NCBI GenBank assembly: GCA_016786615.1
Contig: JAEUVX010000009.1
Span: 248,001 to 312,000 of the forward strand
DNA length: 64,000 nucleotides
Origin: Flavipsychrobacter sp.
GTDB lineage: Bacteria; Bacteroidota; Bacteroidia; Chitinophagales; Chitinophagaceae
Reading direction: 5' to 3'
A model generated the notes under the pieces. It ran no database searches. It was not told the origin of the DNA and saw only the letters and a program-made list of their open reading frames with translations. Positions 17,270 through 26,500 of the stretch are shown one piece after another; position 1 is the first letter of the stretch, and each line of letters begins with the position of its first letter. Position numbers and translations under genes: made by a program.

Positions 17270-17938
17270 ATGCGCCTGTACCTTGTACCATCTCCTATAG
17301 GTAACCTCGGCGATATAACGTACCGTGCAGTGGAGGTATTGAAAAATGCGGACGTCATTCTTTGTGAAGATACACGTACCAGCAGCGTACTGCTGAAGCA
17401 CTACGGCATACAAAAGCCACTGACCCCCTATCATCAGCACAATGAACATAAAATTGTAACTCATCTTGTAGATCAGATGCAGGCAGGCAAAACCTTTGCA
17501 TTGATAACAGATGCAGGTACACCGGGTATTTCAGATCCCGGTTTTCTGCTTTTGAGGGAATGTATCAAGAACGATATACCAGTGGAATGCTTACCGGGTG
17601 CTACGGCTTTTGTACCCGCATTGGTACAGAGCGGCATACCCAGCAACAGATTTGCTTTCGAGGGCTTTCTGCCATTGAAGAAGGGCAGGCATACTATGCT
17701 CACCAAGCTGGCAGAAGAAGAGCGTACTATAATACTCTATGAATCACCCCACAGGCTTGCAAAAGCCTTGAAAGAACTGGCTGAATACCTTGGGGCAGAC
17801 AGGCAGGCAGCAGTATGCAGGGAGCTTACCAAAATGTTTGAAGAAACGAGGAAAGGCACACTGGGAGAATTGGCAACACATTATGAAACACATGCTCCCA
17901 AAGGAGAAATAGTGCTTGTAATAGCCGGGAAAGAGTAA
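17270..17938 (+). CDS. rsmI: 16S rRNA (cytidine1402-2'-O)-methyltransferase RsmI
   Basis: 222 residues. SAM-dependent methyltransferase of the tetrapyrrole-methylase fold that modifies C1402 in the ribosomal decoding centre. LYLVPSPIGNLGDITYRAVE at the N-terminus, EDTRTSSVLLKHYGI, ITDAGTPGISDPGFLL and the LPGATAFVPALVQSG segment are diagnostic. It is slightly shorter than the E. coli protein, lacking the small C-terminal extension. It is cotranscribed with purS. Confidence 0.97.
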   Translation: MRLYLVPSPIGNLGDITYRAVEVLKNADVILCEDTRTSSVLLKHYGIQKPLTPYHQHNEHKIVTHLVDQMQAGKTFALITDAGTPGISDPGFLLLRECIKNDIPVECLPGATAFVPALVQSGIPSNRFAFEGFLPLKKGRHTMLTKLAEEERTIILYESPHRLAKALKELAEYLGADRQAAVCRELTKMFEETRKGTLGELATHYETHAPKGEIVLVIAGKE

Positions 17939-17959
17939 ATAATCATAATATATACAATT

Positions 17960-18748
17960 ATGCTTTCAATGAACCTGAGCGGCAAAACCGCATTAATAGC
18001 AGGCAGTACACAGGGTATAGGCTTTGCAAGTGCGCAGGCATTGGCAGAACTGGGTGCTAATTGTGTGCTGATAGCCCGAAATGAAGAAGCGTTAAAACTG
18101 GCAATAGCTAAGCTGGATGCATCTAAAGGGCAGCAACACAGATACCTTGTAGCAGATTTCAGCAACCCTTTAAACGTAGAGGCTGCTGTAAGCGGCTATG
18201 TGCAGAACAATACCATTCATATACTGGTAAACAATAGCGGAGGCCCTGCTGCAGGTATGATAGCGGATGCCAAGCCTGAACAGTTTTTGGCTGCATTCAA
18301 TCAGCACCTGATATGCAACCATATCATTACATCGCTGGTAAGCCCGGGAATGAAGGTTGCAGGTTATGGCCGCATTATCAATATTATATCTACATCGGTA
18401 AAAATACCGCTGAAGGGATTGGGAGTATCTAATACTATACGTGGTGCAGTGGCAAGTTGGGCTAAAACGATGGCGAACGAATTAGCTCCGTTTGGTATAA
18501 CTGTGAACAATGTATTGCCCGGCGCAACGGCTACAGCAAGGCTTGAGAATATTATTAATAATAAATCGAGCAAAACAGGTATTGCGTTGGACGAAGTAGA
18601 AAAAGAAATGCTGGAAGAAATACCTGCAAAACGATTTGGTCAGCCGGAAGAAATAGCTGCAATGGTAGCTTTTCTGGCATCGCCGGCTGCTGGTTATGTA
18701 AACGGAACCAGTATACCTGTTGATGGCGGACGAACAGGCAGCATTTAA
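17960..18748 (+). CDS. SDR-family protein with altered catalytic residues
   Basis: 262 residues (a start at codon 4, position 17969, is also possible). The Rossmann motif G15-S-T-Q-G19-I-G21, NNSG at 91-94 and the Ser in NIISTS (S144) identify a classical short-chain dehydrogenase related to FabG. At the place of the catalytic Tyr-xxx-Lys there is instead S157-N-T-I-R161, so normal SDR proton transfer is not expected. The C-terminal PVDGG motif is present. A divergent SDR subgroup with an SNxxR segment exists; its reaction is not known to me. It lies 22 bases after rsmI and ends the cluster. Confidence 0.88.
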   Translation: MLSMNLSGKTALIAGSTQGIGFASAQALAELGANCVLIARNEEALKLAIAKLDASKGQQHRYLVADFSNPLNVEAAVSGYVQNNTIHILVNNSGGPAAGMIADAKPEQFLAAFNQHLICNHIITSLVSPGMKVAGYGRIINIISTSVKIPLKGLGVSNTIRGAVASWAKTMANELAPFGITVNNVLPGATATARLENIINNKSSKTGIALDEVEKEMLEEIPAKRFGQPEEIAAMVAFLASPAAGYVNGTSIPVDGGRTGSI

Positions 18749-18856
18749 TTGATAGCAAGGCTTTATTAGATTGGATTATTTTAATTGTGTACTGTTTTTG
18801 ATATAGTAAGCATTAAAATCAGATTAAACGGACGAAGTGTTTATGCTGACTTTTTG

Positions 18857-18877
18857 GTGACAATAACAAATTGTCAC
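18857..18877. promoter_or_regulatory. Dyad upstream of the respiratory operon
   Basis: GTGACAAT and ATTGTCAC are perfect 8-bp arms separated by 5 bases, about 160 bases before actA. The size and symmetry are those of a Crp/Fnr-type dimer site. No terminator tail follows. Confidence 0.5.
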
Positions 18878-18958
18878 AAATAAAATATCCTCTGAAACCC
18901 TTGCCAGTATTGAAAAACATTTTTTAACAAATGTGTATAAACTTTCGTCATTGTGTTG

Positions 18959-18966
18959 TAATTTCG
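18959..18966 (+). promoter_or_regulatory. -7-like element for the act operon
   Basis: TAATTTCG matches TAnnTTTG at 7 of 8 positions, 70 bases before the proposed actA start. Confidence 0.35.
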
Positions 18967-19035
18967 CCCACGCTTTGTCTAAAAGGAACGTTAATTTTAA
19001 AAAAATCATTCCTAGTGTCAGAATTTATTAAGCCG

Positions 19036-20298
19036 ATGGTCCGGAGTATTGCCCAAGGCATGATTGCTTTGGTGTTTACGCTGTTCGTATTTAACCTACC
19101 TGCTATAGCCGCGCCCGATGGTAAGGCTCTTTTTCAATCCAATTGTGCCAGCTGTCACAACCCGCTGAAGGATGCGACAGGCCCTGCGCTGAAAGGCGTG
19201 GATGCACGCGTGCCAAGCAAAGAATGGTTGCATAAATGGATTAAGAACTCAGCAGCGTTGATATCGAGCGGCGACAAGTATGCAAATGATTTGTATGCTA
19301 AGTGGAACAAAACAGCAATGACTGCGTTCCCTAACCTCTCTGATGAAGAGATTGACGCTATTGTTACTTATGTAAACTCAGTAGAGCCGCCAACAGCTAA
19401 GAAAGATGATGCGGCTCCTGCAGCTGGTGCTGAAGCATCAGCAGGCAGCAACTGGATCTACAGCATGGTTACGCTCATCCTGTTGGCGCTGGCATTCATA
19501 CTGTGGCGTGTAAACAGTGGCCTGAAGCGTGTAGCTAATGAAAAAGACGGCGTTCCGAACGTAAAAGAAATTCCTTTCTACCGTAATAAAGTAGTAATAG
19601 CCATGACGGTTATTCTGGCCTTCATCTTTGCGGGCTATTGGATAACAAATGGTGCTGTAGAACTGGGCCGCCAGCAAAACTACATGCCTGAGCAACCGAT
19701 ATTCTATTCTCACAAAGTACACGCTGGTATTAATCAGGTAAACTGTTTGTATTGCCACGCAGGTGCAGAGAAGAGCAAGCATGCGATGGTGCCATCTACC
19801 AACGTATGTATGAACTGTCATAAGCAAATTAACGAGTACACAGGTGCTGAAGAGCATCCGTTGGTAACTGCTGAAGGCAAGACAATAGACGGTACTGCTG
19901 AAATTCAGAAATTGTACAAGTACGCCGGTTGGGATCCTGCTAAGAAAGAATACATCCGTGATGAAAACGGTAATATTAAAGCAACTCCAATCCAATGGGT
20001 TAAAATACACAACCTGCCGGACCATGTTTACTTCAACCACTCTCAGCACGTAGCAGTTGGTAAAGTACAGTGTCAGCAGTGTCACGGCCCGGTACAGGAA
20101 ATGGATGAGGTTTATCAATTCTCTCCATTATCAATGGGCTGGTGTATCAACTGTCACCGTCAGACGGAAGTACAGTTTACAAACAATAACTATTATTCAA
20201 TATTTGAAAAATACCATAACGAATTGAAGTCTGGCAAACGCACAGGTGTAACCGTAGAAGATATCGGTGGCATTGAGTGTCAAAAATGTCACTATTAA
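19036..20298 (+). CDS. actA: Alternative complex III subunit ActA, multihaem cytochrome c
   Basis: 420 residues from ATG 19036, where a signal-anchor (SIAQGMIALVFTLFVFN) begins; the frame is open further upstream. Six CXXCH haem sites are visible: C37, C237, C258, C346, C370 and C415. The first lies in an N-terminal class-I cytochrome c domain (about 26-117) with M94 as possible axial ligand. Two helices (about 141-158, 185-203) separate it from the five-haem domain typical of ActA. The protein passes electrons from the quinol site of ACIII to cytochrome c or oxidase in the periplasm. It heads the eight-gene respiratory operon. Confidence 0.93.
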   Translation: MVRSIAQGMIALVFTLFVFNLPAIAAPDGKALFQSNCASCHNPLKDATGPALKGVDARVPSKEWLHKWIKNSAALISSGDKYANDLYAKWNKTAMTAFPNLSDEEIDAIVTYVNSVEPPTAKKDDAAPAAGAEASAGSNWIYSMVTLILLALAFILWRVNSGLKRVANEKDGVPNVKEIPFYRNKVVIAMTVILAFIFAGYWITNGAVELGRQQNYMPEQPIFYSHKVHAGINQVNCLYCHAGAEKSKHAMVPSTNVCMNCHKQINEYTGAEEHPLVTAEGKTIDGTAEIQKLYKYAGWDPAKKEYIRDENGNIKATPIQWVKIHNLPDHVYFNHSQHVAVGKVQCQQCHGPVQEMDEVYQFSPLSMGWCINCHRQTEVQFTNNNYYSIFEKYHNELKSGKRTGVTVEDIGGIECQKCHY

Positions 20299-20361
20299 TA
20301 GTTAAGCGTATTATCAAGTAATAAAAATTATTCGGAAACAATTTATACCGGATTGAACCGT

Positions 20362-23300
20362 ATGAGTCAAAAACAATATTGGAAGGGTCTTGAAGAGCTG
20401 AACGATACAACAGCTCATAAAGAAGCAGTAGAAAACGAGTTTAAAGAGCCGTTGCCCTTTGATATGGGTGGCAACCTGCTTGACGCGACTACTCCCCGCC
20501 GCGACTTTTTGAAATATCTGGGTTTCAGCACCGTTGCTGCTACATTGGCTGCAAGTTGCGAAATGCCTGTACGTAAGGTAATTCCTTATGCAATAAAACC
20601 GGAAGACATTGTACCGGGTGTAGCTAACTACTACGCCTCTACTTTCGTTGACGGTGGTGAATATTGTGCTGTAGTTATTAAAACACGTGATGGCCGTCCT
20701 ATCAAACTGGAAGGTAACACGCTGTCTCCCGTAACACAGGGCTCTACCACAGCACGTGTTCAAGCTGCTGTATTGAACCTGTATGATAAAGCGCGCCTGC
20801 GCCAGCCAATGGCAGAAGGTAAAGAAGCAACTTTTGAAGCTATAGACCGTAGCGTGAAAGATGCAATGGCAAGCAATACAAAAGCGGTTTACCTGCTTAC
20901 GTCAACTATCCTGAGCCCGACAACTAAAGAAGTAATCAGCCAGTTCTTAGCAAAATATCCTACAGCAAAACACGTAACGTATGATGCAATATCATACAGC
21001 GGTATGCTGCAGGCAAACGAAGCAAGCTACGGCAAGCGTGCGTTGCCATCTTATCATTTCGATAAGGCGCAAACAATCGTTGGTCTGGGTGCAGACTTCC
21101 TGGGTACATGGTTGTCTCCTGCTGAGTTTTCTAAGCAATATGCACAAGGCCGCAAAGTGAGTGCTAAAAACCTGAATATGTCTAAGCACTATCAGGTAGA
21201 AGCAAACCACACTATTACAGGTGCTGCTGCAGATGACCGTGCTACTTGCAAACCATCTCAGATGGGTGCAATAGCTGTAGCGCTTTACAATGCTGTAACA
21301 ACCGGTGCAGCACCATCATTGTCAAGCAAAAAACTGAATCAACTCGTAACCAAAGCTGCAGCCGACCTGAAAAAAGGTAACGGCATGGTAGTTTGCGGTG
21401 TTAACGATGTAAATATCCAGACAGTAGTAAATGCCATCAACGCTGCTATCGGTGCTAATGGTACTACTATCAACTGGGCAGTTACCAGCAATTATAAAGC
21501 AGGTATCGACGCGGATATGGAAGCCCTTGCCGAAGCAATGGGTAAAGGTGAAGTTGGCGCTATTTTTATGCAGGATGTAAACCCTGTATATGATTATTAC
21601 AACGGAAAGAAATTTGCCGAAGCGTTAAAGAACGTAGCTGTTAGCGTATCATTCGCAGAACGTATGGACGAGACAGCGCAAGCATGTAAATATGTAGTTC
21701 CTGATAATCACTGGTTGGAAAGCTGGGGTGATGCAGAACCTAAAACAGGTTATTATAGCCTGATGCAACCGGGTATTGCACCGTTGTTCAAAACACGTGC
21801 ATTCCAGGATAGCTTGCTTGTATGGGCAGGAGCCGCTACTACTTACGGCGATATGTGGAAGAACTACTGGACAACCAAACTGGGTGGCCAGAGCAACTTT
21901 GACAAAGCGCTGCAAGACGGTGTTGTAAACCCTGCCGGTGATATGCCAATGGGCGGCGCAGCATTCAGTGGTAATGCAAGTGCAGCTGTAGCAGCAATAC
22001 AAGCAGCTAAGCCTGTTAGCGGAATGGAACTGGTAGTGTATGAAAAAGTAGCTATAGGTAAAGGTGGTGCATGGAGTAACAACCCATGGTTGCTGGAAAT
22101 GCCTGACCCGATAACAAAAGCTACCTGGGACAACTACGCGTGTGTATCTCCAAAGAAAGCATTTGAACTGGGTGCAGAACTGACAAGCATCACAGAGGTT
22201 GTGAATGCTAAGAAAGTACTTGAAATAACAGCAAACGGGCAAACAATAAAACTGCCATTGGTAGTTGTGCCCGGTATGAATAATGATGTAGTAGCAATAG
22301 CTGTAGGTTTTGGCCGTGATGCTAAAGTAGGCCGTGCTGCTGCAACAGGTAAGGATAAATTCGGTAAAGAAATAGGTGGTAAAAACGCTTATCCTTTTGT
22401 AAGCTACAACGGACAGACTTTTGCATACAGCACAGGTGTAACCATTAAGCCTACAGAAGAAACACACGATGTAGCGATAACACAAACACACCATAGCTAC
22501 GAAGCACGCCCGATAGTACGTGAGTACACTTTGGCAGAATTTACAAAGAACCCGAACGCATTGCTGGAAGCACGTAATGCGGAGATAGGACACTATACTA
22601 CATTGCCTTGGGAAGAGCATGGTGAACATGCCGCTGCAGGACATGGTGAAGAAAAAGCACACAACGAAGTAGATGTTGCTACAGCAGCAGCAGCAGCAAT
22701 AGTTGTTGACGAAGAAGGCTATCGTAAAAACGGTACTTTATATCCTGAATTTGAATCTCCGGGTATCCACTGGGGTATGTCAATAGACCTTACTGCTTGT
22801 ACCGGTTGCGGTGCATGTGTAATGGGCTGTCAGGCTGAAAATAATATATCTGTAGTTGGTAAAACACACGTACTGAAGTCTCAGGAAATGCACTGGTTGC
22901 GTATCGACCGTTACTTCAGTGGTATGCCTGATGATCCGGATACTATCCAGACTATCTTCCAACCGATGATGTGTCAGCATTGCGACAACGCACCTTGCGA
23001 AAACGTATGTCCGGTGTCTGCAACCAACCACAGCAGCGAAGGTTTGAACCAAATGGCTTACAACCGTTGTATCGGTACTAAATACTGTGCAAACAACTGT
23101 CCTTACAAAGTACGTCACTTCAACTGGATGGATTGGAACGGTGCTGATTGCTTTGACGATAACCTGTATGAAGACTACCGTCGTGATGATATGAACGATG
23201 ACCTGACACGTATGGTACTGAACCCTGACGTAACAGTTCGTAGCCGTGGTGTAATGGAAAAATGTAGCTTCTGCGTACAACGTTTGCAAGAAGCGAAACT

Positions 23301-23574
23301 GGAAGCGAAGAAAGCAGGTGAACCAATGAAAGACGGTGCTGCAAAAACAGCTTGTCAGCAGGCTTGTGCTTCAGACTGTATCGTATTCGGTAACGTAAAT
23401 GACCCGAACAGCGAAATAGCTAAACTGAGGAAAGACAATAAAGAGCGCGTATTCTATGTGCTGGAGCAAATACATACATTGCCAAACGTAAACTACTTGT
23501 CGAAAATCCGTAATACGGATGTGATAGTAGGTGGCAATGAAGCTACAGACGGCTTATTGAAAGCACACATATAA
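20362..23574 (+). CDS. actB: Alternative complex III subunit ActB, iron-sulfur/molybdopterin-like protein
   Basis: 1070 residues from ATG 20362. A Tat-type signal (RRDFLKYLGFSTVAA, residues 46-60) ends in LAASC, which could be lipidated at C66. A long molybdopterin-oxidoreductase-like domain, which in ACIII carries no cofactor, is followed from about residue 810 by a ferredoxin-like domain. Its cysteine groups include CTGCGACVMGC, CQHCDNAPCENVCP, CIGTKYCANNCP and CSFCVQ with CQQACASDC, enough for three [4Fe-4S] and one [3Fe-4S] cluster. The fusion of the two domains in one chain is typical of ACIII. It lies between actA and actC in the operon. Confidence 0.95.
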   Translation: MSQKQYWKGLEELNDTTAHKEAVENEFKEPLPFDMGGNLLDATTPRRDFLKYLGFSTVAATLAASCEMPVRKVIPYAIKPEDIVPGVANYYASTFVDGGEYCAVVIKTRDGRPIKLEGNTLSPVTQGSTTARVQAAVLNLYDKARLRQPMAEGKEATFEAIDRSVKDAMASNTKAVYLLTSTILSPTTKEVISQFLAKYPTAKHVTYDAISYSGMLQANEASYGKRALPSYHFDKAQTIVGLGADFLGTWLSPAEFSKQYAQGRKVSAKNLNMSKHYQVEANHTITGAAADDRATCKPSQMGAIAVALYNAVTTGAAPSLSSKKLNQLVTKAAADLKKGNGMVVCGVNDVNIQTVVNAINAAIGANGTTINWAVTSNYKAGIDADMEALAEAMGKGEVGAIFMQDVNPVYDYYNGKKFAEALKNVAVSVSFAERMDETAQACKYVVPDNHWLESWGDAEPKTGYYSLMQPGIAPLFKTRAFQDSLLVWAGAATTYGDMWKNYWTTKLGGQSNFDKALQDGVVNPAGDMPMGGAAFSGNASAAVAAIQAAKPVSGMELVVYEKVAIGKGGAWSNNPWLLEMPDPITKATWDNYACVSPKKAFELGAELTSITEVVNAKKVLEITANGQTIKLPLVVVPGMNNDVVAIAVGFGRDAKVGRAAATGKDKFGKEIGGKNAYPFVSYNGQTFAYSTGVTIKPTEETHDVAITQTHHSYEARPIVREYTLAEFTKNPNALLEARNAEIGHYTTLPWEEHGEHAAAGHGEEKAHNEVDVATAAAAAIVVDEEGYRKNGTLYPEFESPGIHWGMSIDLTACTGCGACVMGCQAENNISVVGKTHVLKSQEMHWLRIDRYFSGMPDDPDTIQTIFQPMMCQHCDNAPCENVCPVSATNHSSEGLNQMAYNRCIGTKYCANNCPYKVRHFNWMDWNGADCFDDNLYEDYRRDDMNDDLTRMVLNPDVTVRSRGVMEKCSFCVQRLQEAKLEAKKAGEPMKDGAAKTACQQACASDCIVFGNVNDPNSEIAKLRKDNKERVFYVLEQIHTLPNVNYLSKIRNTDVIVGGNEATDGLLKAHI

Positions 23575-23665
23575 TAGGAAGCTAAAGAATAAAACAAGAA
23601 GCGGAAGAGCAATACGGACGCTTCAACAGAAATAAAAACAAAGAACTTTTTACTAATAAGGCGCT

Positions 23666-25102
23666 ATGCATTTAAAGTACGAATCGTTTGTACGGGAACC
23701 GCTGGTAGATGGTGATAAAACATATCACCAAGTAACAGAAGATATAATCAGCCCTATTGAAAAGAAACCGGGCCGCATGTGGTATGTTGGTTTCTTCTTC
23801 TCGGCTACACTGTTACTATTAGGTGTTTTCTCTGTGTTTTGGGAAGTTTATTACGGTATCGGTGTATGGGGTATCAACCGTACTGTAGGTTGGGGTTGGG
23901 ATATCACCAACTTCGTATGGTGGGTAGGTATCGGTCACGCAGGTACACTTATCTCGGCAATCCTATTATTGTTCCGTCAGGGATGGAGGACAGGTGTAAA
24001 CCGTGCTGCGGAAGCGATGACAATCTTCGCGGTAATGTGCGCAGGCCAGTTCCCGATATTCCACATGGGTCGTGTATGGGATGGTTTCTTTGTACTGCCT
24101 TACCCGAACGGACGCGGACCATTATGGCCTAACTTTAACTCAGCACTTCTTTGGGACGTATTCGCAATCTCTACATACTTCACTGTATCATTATTATTCT
24201 GGTACTCAGGTCTGATACCTGACTTTGCAACTGTACGCGACCGTGCTAAAACAAAATTGCGTAAACGCCTATATGGTCTGGCATCATTCGGCTGGACAGG
24301 TACTGCTAAAAACTGGCAGCGCCACGAGGCACTTTCTTTAGTGCTTGCAGGTTTAAGTACGCCACTGGTACTTTCAGTACACACAATCGTATCTTTTGAC
24401 TTTGCTACTTCAGTAATACCTGGTTGGCACACAACCATCTTCCCGCCATACTTCGTTGCAGGTGCGATTTTCTCAGGTTTTGCGATGGTACAAACCCTTT
24501 TGATAGTATGTCGTAAAATATTGGGTCTTGAGGATTACATCACTATCGGTCACCTGGAAGCGATGAATAAAGTAATCGTACTTACCGGTTCTATAGTGGG
24601 TGTTGCATACCTTACAGAGTTATTCATGTCTTGGTACAGTGGTGTGTTATATGAACAAGATGCGTTCAAATGGCGTATCCTTGGACCATACTGGTGGAGC
24701 TACTGGGCGATGATGACTTGTAACGTGGTATCGCCTCAGTTATTCTGGTTCAAGAAGCTGCGTCGTAATGTACCGTTCACTTTCATAATGTCTATCGTGG
24801 TGAACATCGGTATGTGGTTCGAGCGTTTCGTAATCATCGTTACTTCATTATATCGCGATTACCTGCCGGGTAGCTGGACATATTATAGCCCGACATGGCC
24901 TGAAATAGGTTTCTATCTTGGTACATTCGGATTATTCTTTACATGCTTCTTCCTGTTTGCTAAATACTTCCCTGTTATTGCAGTTGCGGAAATCAAATTC
25001 GTACTGAAAACATCAGGTGATAATTACAAGAAGAAAATGGAAACTATTGATGCGAAGAGTACGGAAGAGTTTAAACATGAACTGGACCACGCTCACCATT
25101 AA
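23666..25102 (+). CDS. actC: Alternative complex III subunit ActC, NrfD/PsrC-like quinol-binding membrane protein
   Basis: 478 residues with about ten membrane helices. The NrfD/PsrC family pattern is clear: NFVWWVGIGHAGTLISAILL, FHMGRVWDGFFVLPYPNGRG and, late, YYSPTWPEIGFYLGTFGLFF. ActC is one of two homologous membrane subunits in ACIII and is thought to hold the menaquinol oxidation site. The gap to actB (90 bases) holds nothing recognisable. Confidence 0.95.
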   Translation: MHLKYESFVREPLVDGDKTYHQVTEDIISPIEKKPGRMWYVGFFFSATLLLLGVFSVFWEVYYGIGVWGINRTVGWGWDITNFVWWVGIGHAGTLISAILLLFRQGWRTGVNRAAEAMTIFAVMCAGQFPIFHMGRVWDGFFVLPYPNGRGPLWPNFNSALLWDVFAISTYFTVSLLFWYSGLIPDFATVRDRAKTKLRKRLYGLASFGWTGTAKNWQRHEALSLVLAGLSTPLVLSVHTIVSFDFATSVIPGWHTTIFPPYFVAGAIFSGFAMVQTLLIVCRKILGLEDYITIGHLEAMNKVIVLTGSIVGVAYLTELFMSWYSGVLYEQDAFKWRILGPYWWSYWAMMTCNVVSPQLFWFKKLRRNVPFTFIMSIVVNIGMWFERFVIIVTSLYRDYLPGSWTYYSPTWPEIGFYLGTFGLFFTCFFLFAKYFPVIAVAEIKFVLKTSGDNYKKKMETIDAKSTEEFKHELDHAHH

Positions 25103-25140
25103 TTTGAAATTTGACTTTTAACTTTTGAATTGAACTATAA

Positions 25141-25713
25141 ATGGCTATAAAGAAATTTGCAGTTGCTTGTTATGACGATGAGGAAGTGCTGTTTCCCGCG
25201 GTAAAAAAAGTACGCAACAGTGGTTATAAGCTGCATGATGTGTACACTCCGTTTCCGGTGCATGGTCTTGACCAGGCATTGGGTTTGAAAGAAACAGACC
25301 TTCACGTAGCTGGTTTCATATATGGTATCACAGGTACCAGCACTGCGGTAGGTTTTATGTCGTGGATATTCTGCAGCGATTGGCCTATCAATTTTGGCGG
25401 TAAACCACACTGGTCTCTGCCGGCTTTCATACCTATCACTTTCGAGTTGACGGTATTGTTCGCAGCAGTAGGTATGGTACTTACATTCTGCTATCTGAAC
25501 CAGATAATGCCCGGTGTTAAGAAGCACGTTTTCCATCCGCGTCAGACAGATGATTTGTTTGTAGTAGCGTTGGAAATCAACGAACACACCAACGAGCAGG
25601 AAGTAATTAACTTTCTGAAATCTACAGGTGCTGTTGAAACATCAGTACAAGTAGCTGAGTCGGATTGGTGGTTCGGACGTTGGGATAAAAAAGAACCATA
25701 CGAACTGGCATAA
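25141..25713 (+). CDS. actD: Alternative complex III subunit ActD (DUF3341)
   Basis: 190 residues. KFAVACYDDEEVLFPAVKKV and the sequence VYTPFPVHGLDQALGLKET are DUF3341 hallmarks. Two membrane helices (about 55-80 and 98-120) are followed by a soluble C-terminal tail. ActD is a structural subunit on the cytoplasmic side. It starts 38 bases after actC, as in other ACIII operons. Confidence 0.94.
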   Translation: MAIKKFAVACYDDEEVLFPAVKKVRNSGYKLHDVYTPFPVHGLDQALGLKETDLHVAGFIYGITGTSTAVGFMSWIFCSDWPINFGGKPHWSLPAFIPITFELTVLFAAVGMVLTFCYLNQIMPGVKKHVFHPRQTDDLFVVALEINEHTNEQEVINFLKSTGAVETSVQVAESDWWFGRWDKKEPYELA

Positions 25714-25790
25714 TTGGTTGAATAGTTAATTTGGTGAGAAGGTAATAGCGAGTGATATTGAATTTTGACTTTTTGAATTTTATAATATTT

Positions 25791-26453
25791 ATGAACAAAA
25801 CCAAAAGCATAGTAGTAGCGAGCCTGATTGCGGGGTTGGGACTGGTGTCTTGTACCGAAAATGGCAGCAAGCATCGCAACCCGGGTAAAATCTACGCTCC
25901 GGATATGACCTACTCTCGTGCTTATGATGCGTACACTGCAAACCCGAATTTTGCAGACGGACAATCTAGCCGTTTACCGGTATCAGGTGCAGTAGCTATG
26001 GGTCACGAATTACCTGATCATATGGTAGAGGGTGACACAAATGCGTATAAAGCATTTACTACCAACCTGCGTTTCAACGAAGCAGAATTGGCAGAAGGTA
26101 AGCGTTTGTTCAATATCTATTGTGGTATTTGCCATGGCAATAACCTTGATGGTCAAGGTCCGTTGTATGCAAGCGGTAAGTTTGCAGCTATGCCTGCCAA
26201 TCTGAAAGATGCTAAGTACCTGCACATGACGCCGGGCACTATGTATGCAGCTATTAAGTTTGGTAAAAATGCAATGGGTGCTTACGCAAGCCAGCTGGAT
26301 GTAAAACAACGTTGGATGGTAATCGCATATATCAAGAAAGTTCAGTCAGAAAACGGTGGTGATGCATTTACTTTCGGTGCATCGAACACTCCGGCTGCAC
26401 CTGCTGCGGATACTGCAAAAGCTGTAGCAACTACTGAAACTGCTAAACATTAA
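25791..26453 (+). CDS. actE: Alternative complex III subunit ActE, monohaem cytochrome c lipoprotein
   Basis: 220 residues from ATG 25791; upstream in-frame codons encode no signal and are left out. The lipobox LGLVSC gives a lipidated N-terminus. One haem site CGICH follows LFNIYC, with distal Met candidates in GKFAAMPANL and the segment after it. The C-terminus is Ala/Thr-rich. ActE is the periplasmic monohaem subunit that hands electrons out of ACIII. Confidence 0.94.
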   Translation: MNKTKSIVVASLIAGLGLVSCTENGSKHRNPGKIYAPDMTYSRAYDAYTANPNFADGQSSRLPVSGAVAMGHELPDHMVEGDTNAYKAFTTNLRFNEAELAEGKRLFNIYCGICHGNNLDGQGPLYASGKFAAMPANLKDAKYLHMTPGTMYAAIKFGKNAMGAYASQLDVKQRWMVIAYIKKVQSENGGDAFTFGASNTPAAPAADTAKAVATTETAKH

Positions 26454-26500
26454 TAGGAAACACAAGTAATAAGTAAACGTACTTCTAATAAGATATTACA

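Noticed and set aside
21649-22662. Long open frame of 337 codons on the minus strand opposite actB
   Set aside because: It is entirely antisense to a well-identified gene, is rich in Cys, Tyr and Phe as expected from the complementary frame of this codon use, and has no family resemblance.
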